DNA of 39,345 nucleotides from Microbacteriaceae bacterium (GCA_025464895.1 JAODMG010000055.1:1-39345), one strand, 5' to 3'; shown: positions 9,318-19,160, counted from the stretch's first letter. Notes: generated by a model not told the origin, from the letters alone. Numbers and translations: made by a program.

Positions 9318-9486
9318 CACCCCATTCGTATTCCGGGCCCGATACGGTCAGATGACCTCCCGGATTGTTGCCGAAAGCCAGCTGGGAAACCGGCAAATAG
9401 CGGGTCAGGGTAGATGCGACCGCATCCGGACTGGCGTAGTGTCAGCGTTACCGAAGCCGTTCGTGCTTCCGAGGGAGGGATGCCCT

Positions 9487-9600
9487 ATGGCAGACAAATC
9501 GCCGAAGAAGAGCAGCGGCAAGACTGCGGCGGCAAAGTCTTTGAAGGAAAAGCGCGCTGATAAAAAAGCGAAGTCGAGTACTAAGAGCACTAGCGCCTGA
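9487..9600 (+). CDS. Small Lys-rich basic protein (37 aa)
   Basis: MADKSPKKSSGKTAAAKSLKEKRADKKAKSSTKSTSA*, purine-rich SD (GAGGGAGGG) just upstream. Confidence 0.75.
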   Translation: MADKSPKKSSGKTAAAKSLKEKRADKKAKSSTKSTSA

Positions 9601-9682
9601 TCCTCTGATCGCCATCCACTCCGGTGAATGGCGACCTAAGGTCATGCTGTTTACAGCACCGCGATCTCAAGTCGCACCTTCG

Positions 9683-9708
9683 GGAGCCGGACCCACGGGT
9701 CCGGCTCC
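9683..9708 (+). terminator. Strong hairpin GGAGCCGGACCC-AC-GGGTCCGGCTCC followed by TTTCG
   Basis: Perfect 12-bp arms between the Lys-rich gene and the convergent PspC gene. Confidence 0.75.
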
Positions 9709-9756
9709 TTTCGCGTGCAACCGGCGCTACCCGTGGGGTAGACGATGCAGTGGCAG

Positions 9757-9939
9757 CTAGACGGGATCTTCTGGGATAAGTATCCAGAGCACGATATAGA
9801 GGATCACCTGGGGCCCGGGAAGCAGGATGCTCAGTGCGGTCACGAGCCGCACTATCCCGACCCTCCAGCCGAATCGTCGCGCGATGGCCGCGCACACTCC
9901 CGCAATGACCCTGTCATTCTTCGGCCTACTGAGGTTCAT
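9757..9939 (-). CDS. PspC domain protein (60 aa)
   Basis: MNLSRPKNDRVIAGVCAAIARRFGWRVGIVRLVTALSILLPGPQVILYIVLWILIPEDPV. Confidence 0.9.
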   Translation of the reverse strand: MNLSRPKNDRVIAGVCAAIARRFGWRVGIVRLVTALSILLPGPQVILYIVLWILIPEDPV

Positions 9940-10039
9940 GGCTCGAGCCTCGCAGCTTCCGCCCGACTGGGCAATCGGGGTATCCCCCGAATCTCGGCGG
10001 GACCGTCTCGGTCGAGCGGCCACTCGAAGCCGAACGCGC

Positions 10040-10825
10040 TCAGATGCGCTCTTCTGCCACGCTGTTGCCGCCGTCGACGACCACAACCTGACCGGTGACA
10101 TACGAGGCACCAGGAGACGCGAGCCAGGCTACCGCTGACGCCACTTCCGCCGCCGTTCCGCTGCGCCTGGCCGGCACTCGCAAACCTTCGTCCGCTTCGC
10201 TGTCCAGTTGCGATGCGGTCGCGATCCAGCCAGGGGCGACGGCGTTCGCGGTGATGCCGAGGTGTGCTTCATCCACCGCCAGGGCCTTGGTCAGGCCGAC
10301 CATTCCCGCCTTGGCCGCTGCATACGAGACATCCCCGCGGGAGGCCATCACCGGGCCGGTGACGCTCGAGACGTTCACGATGCGCCCCCAACCGGCCGCC
10401 CGCATAGGCGGGATGACGGCGCGGGTCATGAGGTATGCGCTCGTCAGGTTCATGCCGATGCTCCGCTCCCAGTCGGATGGATCCATGGTCACGTCACCCT
10501 GGACCATCTCTCCGATCGCGGTTGCGACCATGCCGGCGTTGTTGACCAGAATCGATGGCACGAAGGATGCCGCGGCGAGCGCATCGGTCAGGGCATCGAC
10601 CTCCGCCGGGTTGTCCAGCCGCGCGATCAGCCCGATCGCGTCGATACCCTCCGACCGCAGCTCGCCGACGCGCTCGTGGATCCGGCCTGTCGTCGCGGTG
10701 ATCGCGATCCTGGCACCGAGCTCACCGAGTGCCCGAGCCGAGGCGAAGCCGATCCCGGTCGCACTCCCCGCCCCGGTGATGAGCGCGGAATGTCCGGCGA
10801 GATTCCAATCGGTGGGTATCGGCAT
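10040..10825 (-). CDS. SDR family oxidoreductase
   Basis: ALITGAGSATGIGFASARALGELGARIAITATT; NNAG; YAAAKAGMVGLTKALA catalytic motif. Confidence 0.93.
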   Translation of the reverse strand: MPIPTDWNLAGHSALITGAGSATGIGFASARALGELGARIAITATTGRIHERVGELRSEGIDAIGLIARLDNPAEVDALTDALAAASFVPSILVNNAGMVATAIGEMVQGDVTMDPSDWERSIGMNLTSAYLMTRAVIPPMRAAGWGRIVNVSSVTGPVMASRGDVSYAAAKAGMVGLTKALAVDEAHLGITANAVAPGWIATASQLDSEADEGLRVPARRSGTAAEVASAVAWLASPGASYVTGQVVVVDGGNSVAEERI

Positions 10826-10958
10826 AGCGCCATGCTAGCCAGCGCTGGCCGACCGGATGCGGACATCCGCGAGCAATCGACACGAAATCGTCCGTTTCCC
10901 CCTAGATTGTTCGACAACGATCGCACCGCAGCGATCCACACCCCACCGGGAGTCGGCC

Positions 10959-12506
10959 ATGCCGCATGCCACCGCTCTGCCGCACGCCACCGCCCTGCCA
11001 AGGAGCAGCCCGGAAGCGCTAGGGGTGCCCTCCGCGGCCATTCACCGCTTCCTGGACGACGTCGAGGCGAACGTTCCCGGCCTCAACAGCGTCATGCTGC
11101 TGCGTCACGGAACGGTCATCGCCGAGGGATGGTGGGCACCGTACGGCCCGCAGATTCCGCACATGATGTTCTCGCTCAGCAAGAGCGTCACCTCGATCGC
11201 AGTGGGGATCGCGGTGGCGGAGGGTCGACTGGACGTCGAGGACTTCGTCGTGTCGCTGTTGCCGGATGACGCCCCGCGCGCGATCGGCGACAACCTGGCG
11301 GCCATGCGGGTGCGGCACCTGCTCACCATGAGCACCGGTCACGCAGAGGACTCGATGTCCGCGCTCGAGTCAACCGGGGACGACAACTGGGCCAGGGCCA
11401 TCCTCTCCATTCCGGTGGAGCACGCCCCCGGCACTCGATTCGTCTACAACACCGGGGCAACTTACCTGCTGTCCGCGATCCTGCAGAAGCTCACCGGCCA
11501 GCGTCTGCTGGATTACCTGACCCCTCGCATTTTCGCGCCGCTCGGCATCGTCGGCGCCACCTGGGAGCAGTGCCCTCGAGGAATCGACACCGGCGGCTTC
11601 GGGCTCGCCGTGATCACGGAGGATGTCGCGAAGATCGGACAGCTCCTCCTACTGCGGGGCGAATGGCACGGCGAGCGATTGATCCCCGGTGAATGGATCG
11701 ACGATGCCACCGCCGCGCAGGTCTCCAACGGCGACCCAACGCCGGGAGACGATTGGGTGCAGGGGTACGGCTACCAGTTCTGGCGTAGCCAGCACGGCGC
11801 ATTCCGCGGCGATGGAGCCTTCGGCCAGTTCTGCGTCGTGATGCCGAAACAGGACGCCGTCCTCGTCATCACCGCGGGAGTCCAGGAGCTGCAACCGGTG
11901 CTCGATCGCGTCTGGGAGCACCTGCTTCCCGCGCTGTCGGATGCGATTATCACCGCGAGTCCGATCTCCGTGGACTCGGATGACAGCGCCGCAAACGGCA
12001 GCAGCGCAGGCATCGCCGCCCGTCTTGACACCCTCGCCATGCCATTTCCGACCGGGGAATCGACGTCGCCGATCGCCGCTGGAATCTCAGGCACCCGTTT
12101 TCACTTCGCCGAGAACAGCGCCAGGGTCGAGGCGGCCTCCCTGACCGTCGAGGCCGACCGCGTCATCCTCACCATCTGGAACAACCATGGGGAGAATCGA
12201 CTCGATTGCGGCGGCGCTCGTTGGCTGCATGGGCGCACGACACTGCTTGACGGCGGCGACCAGCCGGTGGCGGCCGCGGGAGCCTGGCGGACTACGGACA
12301 GCTACATTGCTCGCCTGTGCTATTACGAGACGCCGTTCGTGCACACCGTTGTGGCGACCTTCGCCGACGACACGATGACCTTGGATGTGACGCAGAATGT
12401 ATCGTTCGGCAGGACCCAGTTGGTCCACTCCGTCGGGCATGCGACGCGGGAGTCGACTGATCCGCATGTCGGTGGAATAAACCAGACTGTCGTTACGCTT
12501 TCCTAG
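10959..12506 (+). CDS. Serine hydrolase (class C beta-lactamase-related)
   Basis: MMFSLSKSVTSIAVGIAVAEGRLDVED (SxxK) and GTRFVYNTGATYLLSAIL (YNT). Confidence 0.9.
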   Translation: MPHATALPHATALPRSSPEALGVPSAAIHRFLDDVEANVPGLNSVMLLRHGTVIAEGWWAPYGPQIPHMMFSLSKSVTSIAVGIAVAEGRLDVEDFVVSLLPDDAPRAIGDNLAAMRVRHLLTMSTGHAEDSMSALESTGDDNWARAILSIPVEHAPGTRFVYNTGATYLLSAILQKLTGQRLLDYLTPRIFAPLGIVGATWEQCPRGIDTGGFGLAVITEDVAKIGQLLLLRGEWHGERLIPGEWIDDATAAQVSNGDPTPGDDWVQGYGYQFWRSQHGAFRGDGAFGQFCVVMPKQDAVLVITAGVQELQPVLDRVWEHLLPALSDAIITASPISVDSDDSAANGSSAGIAARLDTLAMPFPTGESTSPIAAGISGTRFHFAENSARVEAASLTVEADRVILTIWNNHGENRLDCGGARWLHGRTTLLDGGDQPVAAAGAWRTTDSYIARLCYYETPFVHTVVATFADDTMTLDVTQNVSFGRTQLVHSVGHATRESTDPHVGGINQTVVTLS

Positions 12507-12634
12507 CCAGTACGATCTCCCGGATCGCGGGAGCGAAACATCGGGCATCCGTGCTTCTCGCCCTTGCGGTGGCGTCTTCCACTCCTGCTGGACGCCGTCA
12601 CCCTCTGCCAACCGCCCCTCCGACGGGAACAACC

Positions 12635-14125
12635 ATGACTGAAACCGCTCCACTCACCTCCTCGAACGAGCTCGAGGACGCCGAGAGCACGGCAGAGCTC
12701 GATGCCGACAGCCGAGGTGCGCGCAACCGCCTGGTGATCACGGTGCTACTCATCTCGGTGTTCGTGATGATCCTCAACGAGACCATCATGGGCGTGGCCC
12801 TTCCCCGCCTGATGGAGGACCTCGCCATCACCGCGAGCACTGCGCAGTGGCTGACCACCGCGTTCATGCTCACGATGGCCGTCGTCATCCCGATCACCGG
12901 ATTCCTGCTGCAGCGGTTCAACACCCGCCCACTGTTCATAACCGCGATGAGCCTGTTCAGTGCCGGAACCCTCATCGCCGCCGTCGCACCGGACTTCAAC
13001 GTGCTCCTCATCGGTCGCGTCGTCCAGGCCACCGGCACCGCGATCATGTTCCCGCTGCTCATGACCACGGTCATGACCCTGGTTCCTCCGGCCACCAGGG
13101 GACGGATGATGGGCAACATCTCGATCGTCATCTCGGTTGCACCCGCGATCGGCCCGACGATCTCCGGACTCATCCTGAGCGTTCTCGACTGGCGCTGGAT
13201 GTTCATCCTGGTGTTGCCGATCGCCCTCGTCGCGCTCATTGTCGGTGGAACCCTCGTGAAGAATGTGACCGAACCGCGGGCCACCAGGTTCGACCTGCTT
13301 TCTGTCATTCTCTCGGTGTTCGCCTTCGGCGGGCTCGTCTTCGGGTTGAGCAATGCCGGAACGGCGTCGACGCCGTTCGCGGTGTGGCTGCCACTCATCG
13401 TCGGCGTTGTCGCCCTTGCGCTTTTCATTCTTCGCCAGTTGCAGCTGCAGCGCTCCGATCGGGCCCTGCTCGACCTGCGCACGTTCACCTCGCGCACCTT
13501 CACCTTCTCGATCGTCATGTTCACCATCAGCATGATGGCGATGTTCGGGGTGTTCGTCCTGCTCCCGATCTATCTGGTCGACGTGCTCAAGGTGGATGAA
13601 CTCACCGTCGGGCTGCTGCTGCTGCCCGGAGGACTCATCATGGGCCTGCTCGCGCCCTGGGTCGGCCGCGTCTACGACCGGGTGGGCCCAACGGCGCTCC
13701 TGGTCAGCGGAGCGGCCATCGTCAGCGCAGACCTCTGGGCGATGACCATGCTGACGGCTACCAGTTCGTTCTGGTGGGTGCTCGCGGCGCACGTGACGCT
13801 GAGCATCGGCCTGGCCCTGCTGTTCACGCCGCTGTTCTCGGCGAGCCTCGGTTCGCTGCGACCGGATCTGTACTCCCACGGCAGCGCGATCGTCGGCACC
13901 ATCCAGCAGTTGGGCGGTGCGGCAGGGACCGCTCTCTTCGTCACGGTGATGTCGGCTCACACGGCATCCCTCATGGCCGGGGGGACGGCCACGGTCGAGG
14001 CGACCGCCGGCGGAATCCACACCGCATTCGTCTACGGCGCCGTCATTTCGCTGCTGGCGATCGTTGCGGCGTTCTTCATCCGCAAGACCGCCGACTCATC
14101 GGAAGGCGTGCCGCTGGGCCACTAG
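12635..14125 (+). CDS. MDR family MFS transporter (DHA2/EmrB-QacA type)
   Basis: MNE-type TM1 LLISVFVMILNETIMGVALPRLMEDLAITASTAQWLTTAFMLTMAVVIPITGFLLQRFNTRPLF; 14-TM hydrophobic pattern. Confidence 0.93.
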   Translation: MTETAPLTSSNELEDAESTAELDADSRGARNRLVITVLLISVFVMILNETIMGVALPRLMEDLAITASTAQWLTTAFMLTMAVVIPITGFLLQRFNTRPLFITAMSLFSAGTLIAAVAPDFNVLLIGRVVQATGTAIMFPLLMTTVMTLVPPATRGRMMGNISIVISVAPAIGPTISGLILSVLDWRWMFILVLPIALVALIVGGTLVKNVTEPRATRFDLLSVILSVFAFGGLVFGLSNAGTASTPFAVWLPLIVGVVALALFILRQLQLQRSDRALLDLRTFTSRTFTFSIVMFTISMMAMFGVFVLLPIYLVDVLKVDELTVGLLLLPGGLIMGLLAPWVGRVYDRVGPTALLVSGAAIVSADLWAMTMLTATSSFWWVLAAHVTLSIGLALLFTPLFSASLGSLRPDLYSHGSAIVGTIQQLGGAAGTALFVTVMSAHTASLMAGGTATVEATAGGIHTAFVYGAVISLLAIVAAFFIRKTADSSEGVPLGH

Positions 14126-14178
14126 GCCGCCGGAACTGCAGCTATCGCGGCCACCTGAAACGACTAGTACCGAGACGA

Positions 14179-14538
14179 CTAGTCCTGGACGATCAGTTCC
14201 TCGTCGGCCTGCTCGCTGAAGGATCGGATCTCCTGCTCACCCGGCCTGCGACGGCCGAGGCGGAAGCCCACCCATCCGGCCGAAAGCGTCATACCGATCA
14301 CGATCGACAACTGGCCGTTGAACGACAGGTACCGGTTGGGCGCACGTGCCGCCTCCTCGCCCGCCCGGGAGTACGAGGCGGGCGAACCCGGATAGAACGC
14401 CAGTCCTGACACCGGCGTATGAGCCGTCCAGCCGAAAGTCAGGGTCGAGTGCGAGAGAAAAATGGCGAGGCCGAAGGCCAGGAATGCGACGCCCAACGCG
14501 AGAATCCCCCAACGACGCCACCAGAGAGAAAAGTTCAC
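14179..14538 (-). CDS. Hypothetical membrane protein (119 aa)
   Basis: Two TM segments: WGILALGVAFLAFGLAIFLS and LSIVIGMTLSAGWVGFRLGRRR. Confidence 0.7.
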   Translation of the reverse strand: MNFSLWWRRWGILALGVAFLAFGLAIFLSHSTLTFGWTAHTPVSGLAFYPGSPASYSRAGEEAARAPNRYLSFNGQLSIVIGMTLSAGWVGFRLGRRRPGEQEIRSFSEQADEELIVQD

Positions 14539-14597
14539 GTTGCGACCTTACTCTCTGTCGAACCCGCTCTACATCGGGTTAACGCTGCTTCGAGCCT

Positions 14598-16010
14598 CTA
14601 CGTCCGATTGGCGGCACCGGCGGCGGTCGGTGACGTCGATCTGCTGCCCCCGATGCGATAGCTCGCTCCTTTGTGTTCCGCGGGCAAACGGTCGCCGCGA
14701 CCGTGCAGCTTGTTCCGCAGGGTGCCGTCCGCGTACTCATCTGGATAGACGCCCCTGGCGCGCAACACCGGGATGACGTGCTCCACGATGTCCTCGAACG
14801 TGCCGGGGGTTATCGCATAGGCGAGGTTGAACCCGTCGACATCCGTTTCATCCACCCAGGCCTGCAACTGGTCGGCGATCTCTTCGCCGGAACCGACGAT
14901 GTACGGACCGAGTCCCCCGATCGCGCCGTGGCGGCCGATGTCGCGCACCTTCCATTCACTGCCGTCTTCGGCAGCCTGCTGGAAGTTGGCGACGACGGAC
15001 TGGATCGCGTTGCTCTTGACGTTGCCGATCGGCTCGTCGAGGTCGTACTGCGACAGGTCGATGCCCATCCAGCCAGACATGAAGACGAGCGCACCCTCCT
15101 CGCTCGCGTAGGACAGATAGTCCTCGTGCTTGGCCCTGGCCTTCTCCGGCGTCTCGTCGGTGATGATCGTCAGCAGCGTATAGATGCGCGCGGAGTAGCG
15201 GTCGCGTCCCGCCGCCTCGAGGGCGTCGCGGATCTTGGCGACCGTGCCCTTCAGCACCTCCTTGGTCGGCGCCGCCACGAAGATCGCCTCGGCGTTTCCC
15301 GCGGCGAATCCGATCCCCCTGGATGACGCACCGGCCTGGTAGATCACCGGTGTCCGCTGTGGCGACGGCTCGGAGATGTGGATGCCCGGGACGGTGAAGT
15401 GTGTGCCGTTGTGCGCGATCTCGTGCACCTTGCTCGGGTCGGTGAATACCCCCGTTTCGCGGTCACGAATGACCGCGTCATCCTCCCAGGAGCCCTCCCA
15501 GAGCTTGTAGAGCACCTCGAGATATTCGTCGGCGTGATCGTAGCGATCGTCGTGTTCCAGCTGGTCTTCGTTTCCCATGTTTCGGGCGGCCGACGGCAGG
15601 TAGCCGGTCACGACGTTCCAGCCGATACGCCCGTTGGTGAGGTGGTCGAGCGTCGACATGCGGCGCGCGAAGGGATACGGATGCTCGTAGGCGGTTCCCG
15701 CGGTGATGCCGAATCCGAGGTTCTCGGTCACCAGCGCCATAGCGGACACGAGCAGCAGCGGATCGCCGACCGGAACCTGTGCACCGTGGCGGATCGCGGC
15801 CTCGTTGCTGCCGCCGTAGACGTCGTAGGTTCCGAGCACATCAGCGATGAAAATGCCATCGAAGGTGCCCCTCTCGAGCAGTTTCGCGAGCTCGGTCCAG
15901 TAGCGCAGGTCTTTGTAGCGCCAGGATTGATCGTCGGGGTGCCGCCACATCCCGGAGGACTGGTGGGCGACGCAGTTCATGTCGAAGGCGTTGAAGCGAA
16001 TCTGTCTGGC
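14598..16010 (-). CDS. NtaA/DszA-type flavin-dependent monooxygenase (LLM family)
   Basis: MARQIRFNAFDMNCVAHQSSGMWRHPDDQSWRYKDLRYWTELAKLLERGTFDGIFIADVLGTYDVYGGS...GRIGWNVVTGYLPSAARNMG. Confidence 0.92.
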   Translation of the reverse strand, partial: ARQIRFNAFDMNCVAHQSSGMWRHPDDQSWRYKDLRYWTELAKLLERGTFDGIFIADVLGTYDVYGGSNEAAIRHGAQVPVGDPLLLVSAMALVTENLGFGITAGTAYEHPYPFARRMSTLDHLTNGRIGWNVVTGYLPSAARNMGNEDQLEHDDRYDHADEYLEVLYKLWEGSWEDDAVIRDRETGVFTDPSKVHEIAHNGTHFTVPGIHISEPSPQRTPVIYQAGASSRGIGFAAGNAEAIFVAAPTKEVLKGTVAKIRDALEAAGRDRYSARIYTLLTIITDETPEKARAKHEDYLSYASEEGALVFMSGWMGIDLSQYDLDEPIGNVKSNAIQSVVANFQQAAEDGSEWKVRDIGRHGAIGGLGPYIVGSGEEIADQLQAWVDETDVDGFNLAYAITPGTFEDIVEHVIPVLRARGVYPDEYADGTLRNKLHGRGDRLPAEHKGASYRIGGSRSTSPTAAGAANRT

Positions 16011-16115
16011 CATGACTCCATGGTCCATCGCTCGCTCGGACGGCGCATCGATAGCGCAACACGAGGTAATACTGAGCGTTCCTGCGGTGCCTCGATTGCC
16101 GCGGTTCCTTGACGA

Positions 16116-16430
16116 CTAACGCAGCGCCTTGATGATCTTGGACAGTGCCCAGCCGGTGGCGCAGATCACCGGGATCGAGACGGCGAGAAGCGCGATCAGG
16201 TTTGGTCGAAACGTCACGTCACCGTCGTCGTTCACGTACACCCCGACCGGGATCGACCCTCCCCCGGCACCGGAACCCGACCCGGTGTCGTCGCCGCCTC
16301 CGCCGAAGCCGTAGCTGACCAGTGCAACCGGCAGCACCTCGACTCCGTCAAGGTCGACCTTCTCGCCGAAGCTGAGCTTCACGCCGCGTTGGGTCACGGA
16401 CTCCGCCAGTTTTTCCGTCACGTTTGTCAT
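16116..16430 (-). CDS. GerW/YtfJ-family (sporulation-type) protein
   Basis: VTQRGVKLSFGEKVDLDGVEVLPVALVSYGFGGGGDDTGSGSGAGGGSIPVGVYVNDDGDVTFRPN plus C-terminal TM. Confidence 0.8.
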   Translation of the reverse strand: MTNVTEKLAESVTQRGVKLSFGEKVDLDGVEVLPVALVSYGFGGGGDDTGSGSGAGGGSIPVGVYVNDDGDVTFRPNLIALLAVSIPVICATGWALSKIIKALR

Positions 16431-16562
16431 TCCAGAACGCTACGCGCAACTCCGTCCGTTCGCGAGGGTCTGTTCATTCACTATGCGCTGATCTACGCGG
16501 CCTAGGCTTTCTGCGGGTGAGGACGATCCCCCCGCTTCGTTTTCCAGTTGATTGAGATGACC

Positions 16563-16877
16563 ATGACCTTCGAACTCCGCACCTATGTCGCCGCACCGGG
16601 AAAGATCGGCGCGCTCCTTGATCGATTCCGCGACCACACCGTCGCGCTGTTCGACGAGCGCGGCATGGAGAGCATCGGCTACTGGGTGTCGGCCGAGAAC
16701 CCGAACGTGTTGATCTACCTGCTGCGCCACGTTGGCGACGCCGAGGCGAACTGGGATGGTTTCCGCGCCGACCCTCGTTGGATCAAGGCCAAGGCCGACT
16801 CCGAGGTCGACGGGTCGCTCACCACGGAAATCACCTCGGTGTTCCTCGAGCCCACCGATTTCTCGCGCCTGGGGTGA
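16563..16877 (+). CDS. NIPSNAP family protein
   Basis: MTFELRTYVAAPGKIGALLDRFRDHTVALFDERGMESIGYWV; alternative start 16548. Confidence 0.87.
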   Translation: MTFELRTYVAAPGKIGALLDRFRDHTVALFDERGMESIGYWVSAENPNVLIYLLRHVGDAEANWDGFRADPRWIKAKADSEVDGSLTTEITSVFLEPTDFSRLG

Positions 16878-17017
16878 TGCGGGTGGGTCGCATGACCCGC
16901 GACGGCGCCTGCGCCAGTTGAGTGCAGTCTGAGAGTATGCTGTGGGCACCACGCCAGCGTGGCACAGCACTTTGGCCCAGCACCGATTGACCCAGCACCG
17001 ACGCTGAAAGGATGATC

Positions 17018-17440
17018 ATGATTCCCGCGATCAACTATTGGGCCGTGATTCTTGCCACCCTCTCGAGCATGGTCGTCGGCTCGATCTGGTACACACCGAA
17101 GGTCTTTGGGAACTACTGGATGAAGACGAGCGGTGTCACGCCATCCGGCAGGAGCAGCGACGCCGTCGGTCCGATCGCCGTCACCGTTGTCGTCAGTTTC
17201 ATCACCGCCTGGGTGCTGGCCGGAGCCGTCTTCATCACCTGGAAGTTCTACGACGGCAACTTCTTCGTCAACGCCCTGGTCGCCGGCATCCTGCTTTGGG
17301 CGGGGTTCACCGCGGCCCGTTTCATCACCCACGACGCGTTCGACAAGCGGCCGGCCGGTCTCACCGTTCTCAACATCGCCCACGAGTTCGTGACCATCCT
17401 GGTGATGGCCGCCATTATCGGGGTATGGCCGCCGGCGTAA
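17018..17440 (+). CDS. DUF1761 family membrane protein
   Basis: MIPAINYWAVILATLSSMVVGSIWYTPKVFGNYWMKTSG; alternative start 17012. Confidence 0.85.
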   Translation: MIPAINYWAVILATLSSMVVGSIWYTPKVFGNYWMKTSGVTPSGRSSDAVGPIAVTVVVSFITAWVLAGAVFITWKFYDGNFFVNALVAGILLWAGFTAARFITHDAFDKRPAGLTVLNIAHEFVTILVMAAIIGVWPPA

Positions 17441-18372
17441 CCGCAGCACACAGCTCTCCGCTGGCCGACGCGGCGGAGGAACTCTACGCGCTGCCGCTCG
17501 CCGAGTTCACTGCCGCGCGAAACGACAGGGATAAGCGTGCGAGGGCCGAGGGAGACCCCGAGCTTGCACGTCAGATCCGGCTCATGACGAAACCTTCGGC
17601 GGTCGCCTGGGCGGTCAACCTGCTGGTTCGCGATCCGGACGCGGAGCTCGACCAGTTCCTGTCGCTCGGGGAATCGCTCCGGGCGGCACGGGACAACCTC
17701 GATCGGGATTCCATCCGCGACCTCGCCGCACAACGGAGAACGCTCGTCTCGACCCTGGCCCGGCGAGCGCTCGGCATCGCCGACAGGATCGGCCACCCGC
17801 TCAGCGCGGCAGCGACCAGGGAGATCGAACAGACCCTGGAGTCCGCCCTGGCCGATTCCGCGGCCGCGGCCGCCGTGACCAGTGGCCGGCTGGTCCGCGC
17901 GCTGTCCTCCGTCGGTTTTGACCCGGTAGACCTCTCCGACGCTGTCGCCGCGCCAGACCTCCCGCCGGTCGCTGGCCGCTGGGAGGCCCGTCATTCCCGG
18001 TCGGGCGACCATCCGGAGTCGCGCGACGGAACCGCTCGCGTCGGAACCGCTCTGACGCCGGCGAAGACGCCGAAGCGCGAGGTGGAGAAGGCACGGCGCG
18101 AACTCGAGGATGCCGAGGGTCGAGCGGAGGATGCCGCGGCCGAGCTCGACGCACTCAGCCGCAGAATCGACGTGCTCGCTCGAAAGCGCGAGACACTGAC
18201 GGCGGAACTCGACGCGCTCAAGTCGACGGCGAGCGGTCTCGAGGCGGAACTGCGCGTGTTGGACCGCGAGGCGAGCGGTCTCGGTCGCCAACGCTCGGAG
18301 TCGTCGCGAGCCGCAGCACAGGCGAAACGGGCGGTGGCCCGCGCGGCAGACCGGCTCGACGAGCTGACCTAG
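17425..18372 (+). CDS. Uncharacterised helical/coiled-coil protein (315 aa)
   Basis: MAAGVTAAHSSPLADAAEELYALPLAEFTAARNDRDKRARAEGDPELARQIRLMTKPSAVAWAVNLLV; long C-terminal heptad region; start overlaps the DUF1761 gene by 16 bp. Confidence 0.82.
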   Translation: MAAGVTAAHSSPLADAAEELYALPLAEFTAARNDRDKRARAEGDPELARQIRLMTKPSAVAWAVNLLVRDPDAELDQFLSLGESLRAARDNLDRDSIRDLAAQRRTLVSTLARRALGIADRIGHPLSAAATREIEQTLESALADSAAAAAVTSGRLVRALSSVGFDPVDLSDAVAAPDLPPVAGRWEARHSRSGDHPESRDGTARVGTALTPAKTPKREVEKARRELEDAEGRAEDAAAELDALSRRIDVLARKRETLTAELDALKSTASGLEAELRVLDREASGLGRQRSESSRAAAQAKRAVARAADRLDELT

Positions 18373-18392
18373 GACAGGACGTCCAGCAGCTC

Positions 18393-19160
18393 TCAGCCGA
18401 AGAAGTCCATCAGGAACGGCGCGATCGTTGCCGGGTCGACCTCGTCGTCCTGACCTCCGATGGTCAGCCTCTCGGCTCCCGGAATCGACCTCACGATCGC
18501 CTCGACCGTCCTCCCCTCCCAGGACGGACTGTCGCCACCGTTCATCACCAGGGCGGGAACGCCGACCGCCGCGAAGCGCTCCGGCGGAATCGCTCCGTCC
18601 TTGGCTATCGCGAAGTCATATGGCAGGGTGTGCGCGAGCCGCACCATCCCCGGCCAATACGCCGCTTGCTTCATGTAACCGAGCGTGTCCGGCATCGAGT
18701 CCCCCACGAAAATCTCGAGGGCTTCCTCCTCGCTCCCCGCCTCGAGGGCGGCGTCGATCCTGGCGGCGCGTGCTTCGATCTGATCGGCGGCGAGATCGAC
18801 CCGGTACGGAGGATCGTAGACCGCGATCTTGCTCATCGGAACGCCCCGCTCCGCCGCCTCAAGAGCGATGGCAGCACCGGAACCCTGGCCATAGAAACAC
18901 GCAGACGAACCGGCGACCAGTCCGACGGCGCGCAAATCCTCGATCTCCCGTTCGACCGCGTACGGCGGAGTGTCACCGCTGTCTCCCTTGCCGCGGCGGT
19001 CATAGCTGTAGACCATGAAACGAGATTCCAGGATGCGCGCCAAAGCGGATGCAGAGTGCCGGGTGCTGAGCGCACCGCCGACGATCACCAGGGCCGGCCC
19101 CCGACCGGCCGCCTCGAAAGCGATCGAGGTTCCATCGGCGGAAAGCACCGTGTCAACCAT
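18393..19160 (-). CDS. Alpha/beta hydrolase
   Basis: VYSYDRRGKGDSGDTPPYAVEREIEDL; FYGQGSGAAIALEAAE (GxGxG-type nucleophile elbow variant). Confidence 0.85.
   Translation of the reverse strand: MVDTVLSADGTSIAFEAAGRGPALVIVGGALSTRHSASALARILESRFMVYSYDRRGKGDSGDTPPYAVEREIEDLRAVGLVAGSSACFYGQGSGAAIALEAAERGVPMSKIAVYDPPYRVDLAADQIEARAARIDAALEAGSEEEALEIFVGDSMPDTLGYMKQAAYWPGMVRLAHTLPYDFAIAKDGAIPPERFAAVGVPALVMNGGDSPSWEGRTVEAIVRSIPGAERLTIGGQDDEVDPATIAPFLMDFFG

Noticed and set aside
9641-9710. tRNA-like region (stacked stems after the Lys-rich gene)
   Set aside because: No acceptor/anticodon/T-arm arrangement; stems are better explained as terminator or UTR hairpins.
10856-10882. Minus-strand TGTCGA-N17-CATC upstream of the SDR gene as a third ECF42 promoter
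   Set aside because: The -10 is CATC rather than CGTC/CGAC and TTTGGC is absent; easily expected by chance.
12746-14020. Minus-strand ORF (424 aa) opposite the MFS gene
   Set aside because: Antisense artefact rich in His/Asp/Arg/Glu; the plus frame is an obvious transporter.
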